DNA of 64,000 nt from Pseudomonadota bacterium (GTDB lineage Bacteria; Pseudomonadota; Gammaproteobacteria; Xanthomonadales; SZUA-38), in the NCBI GenBank assembly GCA_039033415.1, contig JBCCCR010000004.1:186001-250000 (forward strand), read 5' to 3'. Every line of letters begins with the position of its first letter. Position 1 is the stretch's first letter. The position numbers and the translations under genes were made by a program. Below the pieces are notes generated by a model. It was not told the DNA's origin, made no database searches, and saw only the letters and a program-made list of their open reading frames with translations. Of this stretch, positions 32,201-42,647 are shown one piece after another.

Positions 32201-35200
32201 TTCACTCCCCGAGAATCCTGCGCTTGCGGTCGTTACAGCCCGACCAAGTCTGTCGTAGCACCGCGTAGTCTCCGGTATTCCCCCTCCGTTGGTGACGCTT
32301 GCAGCAACAGCATATGAACTGGGGCAAAGTTGAAGCTGCGTGTCGCTCCAAATTGTTTTCCTCCATGCGCCGGTATCATCTTTCTGAAAATACGGCCGCC
32401 CCATATGATCATAGACCATCGTGGTCATCAGCCCGCTGATATTTGAAATAGAAGTCGGATTTCCGAAGCGATCTCGACCTCCAATCTGAGATTCAATCTG
32501 ATTGAGCGCGTTTCGTGTCGAGACTACAAATCGTCCGTTTTGATCGTAGTCAGCGTGTGTAACCCTGTTTTGATCAAGGGAATCGCCAGCAATCATGGTT
32601 GACACCCTGTTGCCGAATTCATCACGGGTGTAGGTAACTGCAAGTGCTTCGGCCGAGATCGATTGCTGCCGATTTGTTTCTCTAAGCAACCCCGACCCTG
32701 AGTCATATTGATACTCGTAGTCGATGATAATCGGCGAACTCCATTGTCCGTCCCAAAGCTCGTACTTGACGTTCTTTGTACTTAGAAGCCCTGGGCGCCA
32801 TACTCCACCAGGAGCACCTCCAGACAGATTTGCCGTGGTGTCGTACTGATACCCCAAGTCCCATCGCTCGCTCCAAATCCGAATTGGCTCGTACGACAAT
32901 ACCTGCTCACGTTTGTTGATGATTATGGACGTTGGGGTCCCATAGAGTAGCGCAGTCTGCGTTTCGAACTCACGCCTGATCGACGATTCGACTGTCTTGC
33001 TTGACGAGGGGTTCTTCCAGCGGTCAGGGCGAACCCAGGTACGAGAGAGCTCACGATAGGGAAAGACAACTTCTAGTCCAGAGTAGTTCTGAACATCTGA
33101 CTTCCAATCATGGATAGAAAATTCGAGAATATTGTTGAAAATCGTAGCATCAATCTCAAACAACTCGATTCCGGTCTTCTCAGGTGCCGACTTTGCGACC
33201 GGCGGATTATCGTCTGGGAATGGCCCGTTAAAACTTGCCGGAACCCAAGGAACTTGGACCCGTTCGGTGTTTGTTTGGCTAACCAGGCCGGTCCACGGGT
33301 GCTCTAGCCTAAACCGAGTCCTTGTTGCGAGCTTGTAACCATCCTCGTCAACGTCATGGTCGTTTAACATCTCTATGACACTAAACCCCAGGAAACCTCG
33401 TCCGATTTGGAGTTTGCCATCGATATAGTGGTAGAGCGTGGTGGCGAAGGTATCGGCTTGCGAGGTAAAACCCGCAATAGTGTCGGCAGAACGGTTGATG
33501 CTCACTGAAGGAGACCGCTTATCTAGACGACTTACTACAAATTGGGGACCAGAAACGTCATAGACCGCCGAGCCACGGCCCCAGTCCTTGTCCGAGCCGT
33601 CAGTACCTCTGGTGTAGACTAAAGGATCGGTGAGCGGTGCATAGGACACAATGTATTCTTGTCCTAGACCTAGGCCTTGGTCTATGTGGACAATCACGTT
33701 TTCTGGGTCTCTAGGACCAGAGGATTGATTTAATCCGTTTTTTGACTCCCGGATACGGATCTGGGATACGGAATTGCCCGATGAATAATCGATCAGAACT
33801 TGGTCAAGCTTTCCATCGCCCGTAAAATCGACAAAGAGCGACCGGTCGTCACCGCCTCCAATTTGCGCTACACCAGCGGTCAATTGTGGGCTTGCAGCAA
33901 ATCCAGAACCTGTATTTGGAATTAGTGCCCACATGTTGCCTTGAGGAACAAGTATGTCTAGTAACCCATCCCCGTCGTAGTCCAGTAAGCGCGCGTTATC
34001 ATTTCCAGAAAACCCTGAAATGGTTTGGCTCCCGAGAAGTGCCCCTCCCACATTGATCGAGAATTCATCCCCAATCAACATATCGGCCAAAAGGTCTCCG
34101 TTGAGGTCCGCTGGAATTACGCGCGACTGCGAAACAGCGTCCGGGCAAACATCAATCAAGTCACAACCCGGAGAGAATCCAACCGGATCAGGCAATACTA
34201 AAAAAGTGCCATCTTCGGCCAATCCTATATGCCACGCCTCATAAATTCTGGAGGTGTCCCCCGGGAACTGCTCGGTGCAGTTGTTTCCAAGGCCGCCCCC
34301 ATCCGGCTCTTGGCAAACCTCTGCCCTCACACGCAGCAAAACGTCAACGGCGCCATCCCCATTAAAATCAACAGTTCCGCGTGGGATAGCTGAAATTTCA
34401 TAGTCAAATTCTGCCGCCCCTTGAGGCGGAAAAAAATCACCATCTAGATGAGAATTGTTGCTGAAGTCGAATTGAAGAGTAGAGGCCGCCGAATAATAGG
34501 ACCCATAACCGAAATTCCGCTGCCAATAAACTGTTGTACTCTCACCGATAGCGTTCCTGTAAAGAAGATCAACTCTGCCGTCGGCATTCAAATCGATGAC
34601 CTGAATTTCTGCGGGCTCAGTGGGAAAGTGCGAGAGAGTTGCCGTAGTCGACAAGGGCGATACTTCGCCGCCCTCTCGCATCAGCCATGTTGATCCATCC
34701 TCGAATAGGATATCGTCATAGCGATCGCCGTTGATATCGGCAACCCGCCAATCCCAAAACGTCTCTCCATCATTTATACGTTCGACCGTTTGCGGGAGTG
34801 TTCCTGCACTTACCTCAGTGTCGAACCCGCTCCCATTCGAAATTCGATACCACAACGGAAAAGAGTTTCCGACCTTGTTCTTTACGTAGACAAGGTCGGC
34901 GAGACCGTCACCGTTAATATCACCTGATTGAACCTCCGCAATGCTACCGACAACCCCTGCGAGCGAAGAGTCAGCATTACTCAGAGATCGGACGGATCTG
35001 ATCCATTCGAACTCTGTGGGCTTGAAGCAGATGTTCGAGGTCGAGTCTGAGCACTCGGAAATGCTGCTCAACATCGATCGACCATGCCCGTCGCCGCCAG
35101 GTTCGTATCCGAGGACATAGGAACGTAGACTCTCGTAACCGCCCGAGGCACTCACCTTGGAAAAGGAGTCTATTCGGTTAAGCCGATAACTCAGCGACAA

Positions 35201-38200
35201 CGGGACACCAGCCACGTAGCCAGTTCGTTTATCTGACCTGTTAGTCGCCCAGTCAAACTCTATCTTGTTAGTGAAGTCTATCTGTGGCGAGACACTGTCA
35301 TTATCTGCATAGTTAATTCGCTTAATGTGATACTCGACAACACCGGATGGAAATGACTCGCATCCGTTGGTACTGCCACCAACGGATGAGCAGTATTCGA
35401 ACGTCATGAAGTTTTCTGCAGAGTCCGCCAGTTTGTTTATGGCCCAGGCAAACGTCTTAGAACCACCTACCTGCGTGAGAATCCGAGAGTCCGCAGTCCC
35501 TCCATAGGTACTGACGGTTCCGTCTTTTCGCCAGACAACGAACTTCTCTGGACCGTCTTGGACCGTTCCGCCATAAGACATGATCTTCGCGAACGTGTTA
35601 ATTTCGGTCCGATATTCGGTAAAGCTCTCGCCGTCAGCCCCATTTATGGCGATGAGTCGCTGTCCATCAAGACAAAATCGATCGTCTGCCGTCATTTGCA
35701 CGCCAGTAAGCGCAGCGGCTCCGTCAGTCTCAAAGGTCTGGCTGCAGCGAGAAATGATCGATACTCCGCTTATATCCCAGCCCATGCCAACAGGACCGTT
35801 GTTTGACCCACTGCTGTATGTCAGGGAGATTTTGGGCGTTAGCCCGCCAGAGGCAGGACCAGTCATGATTGGGACTTCGTAGCGAAGTTGCCCGTATCGA
35901 TCAACCGTTAGGCTTCCTGTGGTGTAGCCGATTTTGGAGGAGTCAGCGTCCAATTCGGGAATATCCTGGTCATGGGCATCTGGTGCAAGATCGGGCCCAT
36001 CTGAGCCTTCTACGATAATGTCCCCGGATACGGCTATTAGTGTGTCGGCTGATGCTGAGCTGTTGTCGCGATGCAATTCGAATGCGTAGCGTGCATCGCT
36101 TGATAGCGTCGGCGAGAACCCAAGGATCTGCGAGGCCGTTTGGTCAATCTTGTTACGAATGAACACTGCCGCGTTGGGGTAATCGCCTTCAGCAAACCAA
36201 TCGACGAATACTTGGCATTGCTCATTTTCAGTCGCGCAAACAACCGGGAGGCTCTCGTCTTGCCCGGAAAACGCAATCGCGTTGAGGTTTTCCCTTTTTG
36301 TTGTTTTCAGTGGATTCAGACTTGTTCCAATGTCTGCAACCACATTTGGGTCATTGGAATCGAGCCAGAATGTCCCATTGGTCCGAAAATTTGCGCTGAT
36401 TGGGTCGAAAGAGCGGTTGCCAGTCGCAGAAAAGTTTTCGTCTACAGCAAGCGCTCCAGTGAACTGTGTATCGAATGGAGAGTAACCCTCTTCCACGGAG
36501 ATGAAACTCATCGGCTGCGCAAGCGGGAGCCTCCCTGGCAAAGAGCTCTGGTCATGATCTCCCCGGATCCAAGTGCGACGGCCAGACTGATCAAAATAAG
36601 TAAGAATGATTGAATCAGCGTTTCCGACGATCGCTTCAAACACCAGTATGTTCGTGTTCTCGATTGAGTAAAGGCCGGTATAGTGATCGGAGCCATTTTG
36701 GGGGCTGTTTGCGGGAACGACCTGTCTTAAAAAGTCCTCATCAATTTCCCCAACAAAACCAATAATGTTCGAGGAAACATACAGGGACAGGTCTCCACCG
36801 ATTGTTGGGACATTAAGACAAACTGTACCGCCGATATCCCCGTAGTCACCGCTTTGGTTCATTGCCTTCAGCGTCCCCTCGTACCATAGACCGGGTTTAT
36901 CGGCACCTTTCGCGTGACAGAAGCCTGTTGAATTTCCGTCAGGGACAAAGGTCTTGAACTCAACAAGCCACCAGATCGGCGTCCAAATATCATTGGACTC
37001 CGCGTAGGTAAACCAATAGCCGACAAGATCGTAGACGTTGACATCAAAAGGCGAATCGAAAAGACCGTCTTCTCGCAATCTGTCGCGCCAGTAAAACATC
37101 CAGCCGTGACCAGATTTATCAAGGTGCTCCCATTGTCCGGGCGCTACACTCGCACCTTGCCCGATCGGCAGTGCTGGAGGTGGTACGTTGATCTGGCTAT
37201 AAGCTGGTGCGATTAGATCACGAACGATCGGAGGCGAATACGTGCCGCAACTCTCAACACCCGTAGTGAGTTCAATCTCACATGTTGAAACGCGGTATTC
37301 GACTAAGCCACCGTATGCTTTGTCAAAAGACGCCTTGGGTTCTGTCAACAAATAGGTAATAGAAGGCTCGTCTGTGGAAATAGGTTGCTCTCTTAGCCGG
37401 TACAAAATCGACTTGCCTTCAGTTGCATTGTGCTTATTCCAAAGCAACGTAAAGTTAGACCCAGTTTCGTCCATGTATGCTGGGCTACCCGACCATTGCC
37501 CTTCCGGAACTGATGGTGTCGATGTCCCTGCGATATCGAGCATTACAGGAGAATCCAACGCCATACACCGGCTTGCATTACAGGTCTGGAGAAAATAGGA
37601 GAATCGCTGAGAGTCCGCTGCAGGTGCGTGGGTGACGTTGAAACTGTTTGCGCCGCTGACCATTTCCTCCACGGTTGAATCCAAGCCAAATTCACGCAAT
37701 CGGAAATACGCGTTTGAGAATTCGGCCGGGTTAAAGCTGCTCCAGAGCAGCTGATATGAGGGCGCAGATCCAGAAATACTCAAAGTTGGTGCCGGCGGCA
37801 TCGGCTCCGAAAGCACTAAGTTCTCTTGCCAGTCCGAGCATCCATGCGAACTGCATGCGCGGATGTCAAAGGAATAGTCGCCATAGGGCTGCGTAGTCCC
37901 ATTCGGTACAAACGTATGGGATGTTCCAGATGCGGGAACGTTGGCCATTGGGATCGAACCGAACCCTGTGCCATTGGCGTATTCCCAGGTGATCTCGTAG
38001 TGGTCGGTATAGCTGTCATCATGCACCCATGAGAGGGTGATACTGTAGGTCGCGCCATCAACACTGACTTGAGCCTGAGAAAGCTCAAGCGGCAGTGAGT
38101 CTATATCGACCATGATGCTGGAAGATGGGGCACCGCAACCGGACGTTCCACAGGCCACGATCCGGTAGTACCTATTTCCGGGTGGTACGTCCTGGAGCGC

Positions 38201-41200
38201 AAAACTGGTAGACCCTATCGTACCGACTGATGACCAGTTGACGTCGTCAGTACTGTCAAACAATTCGTACGTTGTCGCTGAGGCTCCATCCGCTGGAGCA
38301 GTCCAGTTGAGCGTGAAGTCACCCAAAATAGGTGGGCTTGAGGTCATTGCCACCCCAGTGACTACTCCCGGGACCCTTAACCCGCTAGAAGTCGGCGTGT
38401 ATTGCCAGCCACTACAACCAGCGGCATTGCAGGCCTTGACCCTGAATCGGACGTCGCCATTTGGAGATCTGGTAGCGCTAGTAGCCGGTCCGACCCAAAT
38501 TTGGGCCCAATTGGGGTCAGCTTCCTGGAAGTGGTATTCCGTCGGCTGGTCTCCACTCGGGTTTGCTGCCCAGTTGACATTGATGTTCGTGACAAACGTC
38601 GATTCAGTACTCAGATTGACCACCGAGTTGGGCTTGAGAATCCCATCCGAGCTCACCTGGCTTGAGTAGCCACTGCACTCGCCGTTGTTGCAGGCTCTCA
38701 CTCGGAAATAGTGGATATCCCCAGACGCAGACCCCACCGATGCAGAGGTTGAGCTGTGGCTATGAATCACGTTCCAAGAGCCGGATCCAATTTTCATTTG
38801 TAGTTGATACTGATCCGGGCTCGCCCCAGAACCTTGAGCCCACGAGACAGCCGCGTTGCTTACGAAAGTAGGGGCGACTGAAAGCCCGGTTGGCACTCCC
38901 GGTTGTGCATCGACGAAAATGGGATCGGACCACGCCGTTGTGCTGCTACAGCCTCCTTCGTTGCAAGCTTTGACGCGGTACTTGTAGCTACCAGAACTCC
39001 GATCATTGAAAGATTTAGAGACAGCATTGCCAGGAGAGAGTGAAACCTGACTGGGTGTCCCACTGTAGAGAGACTCCTCCAGCACAAAGTGAGTGTGGTT
39101 GGTGCCGCCAAGGTTCCACGAGATGACATAGTCGCCGAGAGAATTTGATATCGAGGAGGTTGGAACCGATGGTGTTCCTGGTGGCAGGCGAACGGCATTA
39201 AAGCTAACCGTGCCCGTTGGCGTACTGCATCCGACGTCGTTGTGACAAGCCTCAACGCTGTATTGGTAGTTTCCATAGGGACCTTGGGTTAAATCCACCA
39301 ACATCGGAACACTAGTGACATTTGTGGTCGTCGTGACGTTGTTTGGATCCGTTTGAGTGACTCTGTAATAGTCAGACAGCGTATTAGTTGGAGCAGTCCA
39401 ATCGACAACCAAAAAATCTCGAACCGAGGGGTTATTCCAGGCGACACTGAGACCCGTCGGAGTGTTAGGGACCTCGGGCAAAACCGTAATCGCGGAGATG
39501 TTTCTCCAACTACTGTATCCCGCGCCATTTTTGGATCGAACACGGTAGGTATAGGTTACAGAGTCGTTAGTCTGAAGACCCGTCTGAGCATAGGCGGTCC
39601 CAGTTACCCACCACCAACCTGCGTTACTCCCGTTCAATAACCGCTGGAGCTGATACTTCTCTACGGTTCCCACCGAAGCGTTCCATCGGACTTGAAAGTA
39701 ATCATCGTTGTCGGCGAACGGCGCTGTAGGCTGACTTTCATGGGTGTAGTAACCGCTCGATGGCGTACTCGGTGGTTGTGACTCCTTGACAAGGATCGTG
39801 TACGAGTACGAAGGGTTGTCCGGTACACAATTTGCGAACGTTATGCAGGCGCCAACTCTATGCCTCACCGTGTGGCTAAAGGCGTCCTGTGGCGCGGTAG
39901 CGGTTATCGAGGTGGACGTCGTTGTGTTCCAAGGCGAGTAATCATTCGAGTTCAGTTTCTTCGAGTATTTATAGCCTTCGACCAAATAACTAGGCTCAAA
40001 CCAATAGTGCGTCCACGAACCGTTCCAGTCTTCATAGATGCCGCCACCTGGCGTGTACTCAATTCCAGACTGCCAGACCTGACCGATTGATGGAGCCTGC
40101 TGGGGCGCAATGCCGATCACTGGCCCTTCTACCCAGGCAGTCGTCCCAGCTTGATTAGTTGCGCGCACGCGGTACTGGAACTCTTGATAGGCAGTGGCAT
40201 GCTGCCCCTTACTCATGCCCACGCAGTGGCCGTTATAATTCGCCGGCACGACATTGGTCGCTGACCACGCTCCGCCTGGTACGCGTTCCTCCCAGTGGTA
40301 GTAGTCGGTGTTGCTAGCGGTGCCTACAAAGCACATTTGGTACACACCCTGGGAGTCTACGTTGGGTGAGATGTGCGTGTACTCCACGCCCTGGAAAAAC
40401 GGCGTATAGGGCAAAGAAGGCTGGGGAATATTGAGTTCTCCGGATACGGTGACCGTGTTGAAGACCGGAGCGCAGCAACCGCTGTGGTAGGCCGTTGCCT
40501 TGAACGTCCAAACATTTTGATCGATGAAATTGACCGTCTTGTACCAGGTGTGGCTACCGCAGCCCAGCGACTGCCAATTGTTGGGTGAGCCTCCCGGCGC
40601 GTCATAAAACAAGCAAGTGCTGTAGTTGCCACCAAAACCATAAATTCTCAGGGTGACGGAACAGGTGGTCTGCCCAGCGTTTATCTGGCAAGGGTTTGCA
40701 CTGTGTACGGCGACGTAGCCAGAAGTCGATTTTTGGGAGGCGCCAGACGAGGATTCGGCGTCAGACCTTTTGCTAGTCGATGATTTTGAATTTGGAGCGT
40801 TATCGGGCGCATCTCCTTCGTCGTCGACTGGGACAAAACAAGGAGGAAACGGTGGTTCGGTATCTTCAGGGCCGTAAGTCAGGTTGCCCAAGGAGCATTC
40901 CCGCAACCGAGGCTTCCCGTTATGTTTCACTCCGGCGAGAGTAACGCCGTGTAAGGAAAACTGAGATTGATCTGACTCTTCGTTATAAACCGTATCGGTT
41001 GTCAAGATGAAGTCTGTCAGGCCATCGTTGGTAAAATCGACCAACTCAATACTGGAAACCGTCGCGTTCCAGGTATGGTCCAGGATGTCATCTTTGAGGC
41101 TCATGACATCGCTGTTTGCGAGGGAGTCCGCTAGAAATACGAACTTGTGCTTTTTCTCCGCTGCGCGTTTTTGGACAAACAGATCGTCGCGACCATCACC

Positions 41201-41866
41201 GTTGAAGTCGCCAATATGCAAAACGGCTTTGTCGTCGGCCAATTGAACGCCAAGATCCGCTTTTGAAACGGCTTCTGACTTGTATCTCCCATTCTTCTTA
41301 GCAAATAGAAATATTGCCTCCTGAGTCTGTGACACCGGCTGCATGAGCAGATCGGTCCGACCATTGCCGTTAAAGTCACCGACGTGTGGCAGGTAGTCGT
41401 TCAGGCTGCTTCCGTTGGCTAGATCTTTGAGCTTGAAGCTCTGATGACTTTCGATCGCGAAGACCCTATTTGGGTTTTTGTTCGGCCTTTTGGTCTTAGT
41501 CAGAAATGTGTGGATCTTCTTTTTGTCGTTTGGAAATCCAACAATGTCAGCAAATCCGTCGCCGTTGATGTCGGTGACGATTAGCGTTGCGTCCGCACCG
41601 GACCATTTGAAGTCGTGCTTGGACGATCTAAACGACTGTGGCTCGATGGGATCGTCGTCCTCAGCCCAACCAAAATTCAAGACCACGCGCCCACTGCGTT
41701 CTCGCGGCTGAGCGAACGTATCGTCGATGCCATCGCCGTTGAGGTCACCCGCGTGAAGAATGTGGGTGTCGACAGAAAAGAGGTTATCGCTGGAGGACTT
41801 TTGCTCTTGTGCACTGACAGAAGTCATCAAACACAGGAATACAACCAGGAAGCGAACAGCGTTCAT
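29255..41866 (-). CDS. giant SpvB/RHS polymorphic toxin with Tox-REase-5 nuclease tip
   Basis: A 4203-residue exported protein. A signal peptide (FLVVFLCLMTSVSAQ) is followed by FG-GAP repeats (about 30-330, AGDLNGDGIDD), a Ser-rich linker (about 360-390), a long run of fibronectin III-like modules (about 490-1560), a W-rich domain (about 1575-1950), an SpvB-type segment (SLTYSSGSNNGPVGMGWDISG, about 2000), a VCBS/TcdB-like stretch (about 2320-2690), YD/RHS repeats (about 3090-3720) and the RHS core (YLHRDHLGSID at about 3770 to RYVDPSGY). The last 115 residues are a Tox-REase-5 domain with KFDGFDD, the ExK pair in LLEAKGPNYA, QAQRQL and WHFAEAEAAE. It likely kills neighbouring cells by DNA cleavage; the delivery route is not visible. 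Confidence 0.88.
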   Translation of the reverse strand: MNAVRFLVVFLCLMTSVSAQEQKSSSDNLFSVDTHILHAGDLNGDGIDDTFAQPRERSGRVVLNFGWAEDDDPIEPQSFRSSKHDFKWSGADATLIVTDINGDGFADIVGFPNDKKKIHTFLTKTKRPNKNPNRVFAIESHQSFKLKDLANGSSLNDYLPHVGDFNGNGRTDLLMQPVSQTQEAIFLFAKKNGRYKSEAVSKADLGVQLADDKAVLHIGDFNGDGRDDLFVQKRAAEKKHKFVFLADSLANSDVMSLKDDILDHTWNATVSSIELVDFTNDGLTDFILTTDTVYNEESDQSQFSLHGVTLAGVKHNGKPRLRECSLGNLTYGPEDTEPPFPPCFVPVDDEGDAPDNAPNSKSSTSKRSDAESSSGASQKSTSGYVAVHSANPCQINAGQTTCSVTLRIYGFGGNYSTCLFYDAPGGSPNNWQSLGCGSHTWYKTVNFIDQNVWTFKATAYHSGCCAPVFNTVTVSGELNIPQPSLPYTPFFQGVEYTHISPNVDSQGVYQMCFVGTASNTDYYHWEERVPGGAWSATNVVPANYNGHCVGMSKGQHATAYQEFQYRVRATNQAGTTAWVEGPVIGIAPQQAPSIGQVWQSGIEYTPGGGIYEDWNGSWTHYWFEPSYLVEGYKYSKKLNSNDYSPWNTTTSTSITATAPQDAFSHTVRHRVGACITFANCVPDNPSYSYTILVKESQPPSTPSSGYYTHESQPTAPFADNDDYFQVRWNASVGTVEKYQLQRLLNGSNAGWWWVTGTAYAQTGLQTNDSVTYTYRVRSKNGAGYSSWRNISAITVLPEVPNTPTGLSVAWNNPSVRDFLVVDWTAPTNTLSDYYRVTQTDPNNVTTTTNVTSVPMLVDLTQGPYGNYQYSVEACHNDVGCSTPTGTVSFNAVRLPPGTPSVPTSSISNSLGDYVISWNLGGTNHTHFVLEESLYSGTPSQVSLSPGNAVSKSFNDRSSGSYKYRVKACNEGGCSSTTAWSDPIFVDAQPGVPTGLSVAPTFVSNAAVSWAQGSGASPDQYQLQMKIGSGSWNVIHSHSSTSASVGSASGDIHYFRVRACNNGECSGYSSQVSSDGILKPNSVVNLSTESTFVTNINVNWAANPSGDQPTEYHFQEADPNWAQIWVGPATSATRSPNGDVRFRVKACNAAGCSGWQYTPTSSGLRVPGVVTGVAMTSSPPILGDFTLNWTAPADGASATTYELFDSTDDVNWSSVGTIGSTSFALQDVPPGNRYYRIVACGTSGCGAPSSSIMVDIDSLPLELSQAQVSVDGATYSITLSWVHDDSYTDHYEITWEYANGTGFGSIPMANVPASGTSHTFVPNGTTQPYGDYSFDIRACSSHGCSDWQENLVLSEPMPPAPTLSISGSAPSYQLLWSSFNPAEFSNAYFRLREFGLDSTVEEMVSGANSFNVTHAPAADSQRFSYFLQTCNASRCMALDSPVMLDIAGTSTPSVPEGQWSGSPAYMDETGSNFTLLWNKHNATEGKSILYRLREQPISTDEPSITYLLTEPKASFDKAYGGLVEYRVSTCEIELTTGVESCGTYSPPIVRDLIAPAYSQINVPPPALPIGQGASVAPGQWEHLDKSGHGWMFYWRDRLREDGLFDSPFDVNVYDLVGYWFTYAESNDIWTPIWWLVEFKTFVPDGNSTGFCHAKGADKPGLWYEGTLKAMNQSGDYGDIGGTVCLNVPTIGGDLSLYVSSNIIGFVGEIDEDFLRQVVPANSPQNGSDHYTGLYSIENTNILVFEAIVGNADSIILTYFDQSGRRTWIRGDHDQSSLPGRLPLAQPMSFISVEEGYSPFDTQFTGALAVDENFSATGNRSFDPISANFRTNGTFWLDSNDPNVVADIGTSLNPLKTTKRENLNAIAFSGQDESLPVVCATENEQCQVFVDWFAEGDYPNAAVFIRNKIDQTASQILGFSPTLSSDARYAFELHRDNSSASADTLIAVSGDIIVEGSDGPDLAPDAHDQDIPELDADSSKIGYTTGSLTVDRYGQLRYEVPIMTGPASGGLTPKISLTYSSGSNNGPVGMGWDISGVSIISRCSQTFETDGAAALTGVQMTADDRFCLDGQRLIAINGADGESFTEYRTEINTFAKIMSYGGTVQDGPEKFVVWRKDGTVSTYGGTADSRILTQVGGSKTFAWAINKLADSAENFMTFEYCSSVGGSTNGCESFPSGVVEYHIKRINYADNDSVSPQIDFTNKIEFDWATNRSDKRTGYVAGVPLSLSYRLNRIDSFSKVSASGGYESLRSYVLGYEPGGDGHGRSMLSSISECSDSTSNICFKPTEFEWIRSVRSLSNADSSLAGVVGSIAEVQSGDINGDGLADLVYVKNKVGNSFPLWYRISNGSGFDTEVSAGTLPQTVERINDGETFWDWRVADINGDRYDDILFEDGSTWLMREGGEVSPLSTTATLSHFPTEPAEIQVIDLNADGRVDLLYRNAIGESTTVYWQRNFGYGSYYSAASTLQFDFSNNSHLDGDFFPPQGAAEFDYEISAIPRGTVDFNGDGAVDVLLRVRAEVCQEPDGGGLGNNCTEQFPGDTSRIYEAWHIGLAEDGTFLVLPDPVGFSPGCDLIDVCPDAVSQSRVIPADLNGDLLADMLIGDEFSINVGGALLGSQTISGFSGNDNARLLDYDGDGLLDILVPQGNMWALIPNTGSGFAASPQLTAGVAQIGGGDDRSLFVDFTGDGKLDQVLIDYSSGNSVSQIRIRESKNGLNQSSGPRDPENVIVHIDQGLGLGQEYIVSYAPLTDPLVYTRGTDGSDKDWGRGSAVYDVSGPQFVVSRLDKRSPSVSINRSADTIAGFTSQADTFATTLYHYIDGKLQIGRGFLGFSVIEMLNDHDVDEDGYKLATRTRFRLEHPWTGLVSQTNTERVQVPWVPASFNGPFPDDNPPVAKSAPEKTGIELFEIDATIFNNILEFSIHDWKSDVQNYSGLEVVFPYRELSRTWVRPDRWKNPSSSKTVESSIRREFETQTALLYGTPTSIIINKREQVLSYEPIRIWSERWDLGYQYDTTANLSGGAPGGVWRPGLLSTKNVKYELWDGQWSSPIIIDYEYQYDSGSGLLRETNRQQSISAEALAVTYTRDEFGNRVSTMIAGDSLDQNRVTHADYDQNGRFVVSTRNALNQIESQIGGRDRFGNPTSISNISGLMTTMVYDHMGRPYFQKDDTGAWRKTIWSDTQLQLCPSSYAVAASVTNGGGIPETTRCYDRLGRAVTTASAGFSGSEYYFKQYRYDVLGRLVSVSEPCDSTESCSVHWNHAAFDDQGRLTLWQSADNLIGVIDYAHLEVTSTVGSQVRVDSFNALGNRFAVEDNEGGVTTYSYRADGRLSEIDGPLEGVDDRIQIAYDSIGNRTQLVDPDRGTTYFSYNALGELDCQLDANQNLSIIKYDSVGRVNERIDRTGQGVDVHSCNGGNLVERTRWVYGHNSNSNDYGLVVSETMSNEWFSKNYHYDSLGRLSQIDTELRLETSGGSSESFMEGFRYDQFGRLFKYLDASGSEHGTQFQYNDYGYLSSIHEAATGASSPPYKQITAVNARGSIAEFSLRDSTDGTWAFDPRTGRVTTIASSKGAAPVQEWTYNWTELGNLSARTNQMTSQSESYGYDGLNRLTSLVYREGTSVSGEESLAYDEGGNLRCRRFDATCSMASATHEYAHPVKVHAVTSIDGLVGDYGYDNAGNVVSRPNAIGGPSELSYTTFNKLHKIRRNQLLQTSFRYGTDRSRYHRYDAPTDTHTYYVGSVEIIDRPGSNRIYRRYISENVVVDFDPASNFSARRYLHRDHLGSIDVITNDLGDVVQDLAYDIWGQRRAAEDWTVVLEELIAQTIGRNLTTSGFTGHEHIDDAGIIHMGGRVFDSVAGRFLQADPFVQDAVNPQFLNRYTYTLNNPLRYVDPSGYTIACGNGEQNACGDTTADFDFGPGLGAYFLYDETFEALLYGQRIQDDGLYVPGLGSLINQRNNRVVGEQTTGISVHSAAPTDSGPLFGPQYPVSPDLPAYIADATLVTEQSLVVWVPRADRPIEAASSEDLLLLGVLFVPYGDSISRLVVGDFKGAAASAAIETGLYVATGGAGYIIKITARGSGKLLKGPGEFIIVNNRGYKDRAMRYQSKITGRLPDVEYLVDNVKFDGFDDVNGILLEAKGPNYASKVNADGTFKVWFTKGANEMVDQAQRQLRVANGTPIQWHFAEAEAAEAVRELFLIRGVSGIEILVTPP

Positions 41867-42647
41867 TGGGCGAGCCTTTGGGAGCGACAGCTCCGTCGGA
41901 GACCGAGTAGGAGAAGGTCTTTGGGAAATGATGATTCGGGTTCAGTAGAGGACAGACTTAAGCGAAGAATTGGAGCGGATATCAACGCCCGGTAGTCCGG
42001 TCGCCTAGGGTCGAAAGCACAGCACTGAAGTACCAAAACTGATGCCTTTGGCTTGTCAACCAAGCCTGACCATCCTAAGTGTCGCACCCCCCAGCACGAG
42101 GCTCAGACAGTACGCTCAAATTTCGGAACTAACAACAGAAAACATCGGAATTTATCAATAAATAGGTATAAATCCCTATTTGTTCTATCGTTATTTTTGC
42201 CCGGACTCTCTTTTGAGGTACCGTTTGAATCGCAAATACATATATTTATGGACTAAAAGTTTTCATATCTGCGAGACTGAAGAGCTATTTATCTGAAACC
42301 TTTTTCCTCAAGTGCCTTTGTACCGAAAGACAAATAACCGAATACCTAGACCCCACAACAGCGTTGAAGTCTCTTTTTTTCATCTTGTTGCTTTCGCGTT
42401 TTGATACTCGCGCAAATAAGGAATACATCTTCGCAGGTGCCGTACCGAGATACGGTAAGTTCCACGTGACGGACCACCAGTAGGGACACCAAATTGAGCA
42501 AACGCAGTCCTGTGGCGCAGAGAAGAAAATACTTGGGGAAGCAGTTGTTTTTATGGGTAAGCGGTACAATGAAATCCTAAAAAAATGCGGCGAAATTGTC
42601 ATTTGTACGCAATACAGAAGGCGGCACCTGGGTAACGTGAGAATCGA
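41867..42647. other. A+T-rich intergenic region upstream of the toxin gene
   Basis: Divergent space between the RHS toxin (minus) and the membrane protein gene at 42648 (plus). It must contain the toxin promoter. Apart from the inverted repeat at 42160-42181 and a markedly A+T-rich stretch around 42130-42260 I see no gene, repeat family member or terminator. Confidence 0.4.
42160..42181. promoter_or_regulatory. inverted repeat, possible operator
   Basis: AAATAGG (42160-42166) and CCTATTT (42175-42181) form a perfect 7-bp inverted repeat with an 8-base A+T spacer, in the A+T-rich region between divergent genes. A dimeric regulator site is possible; nothing else supports it. Confidence 0.3.

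Noticed and set aside
29674..41379. Numerous 60-170 codon frames on both strands within the giant RHS gene
   Set aside because: All lie inside one continuous 4203-codon frame with clear domain content; none has its own support.
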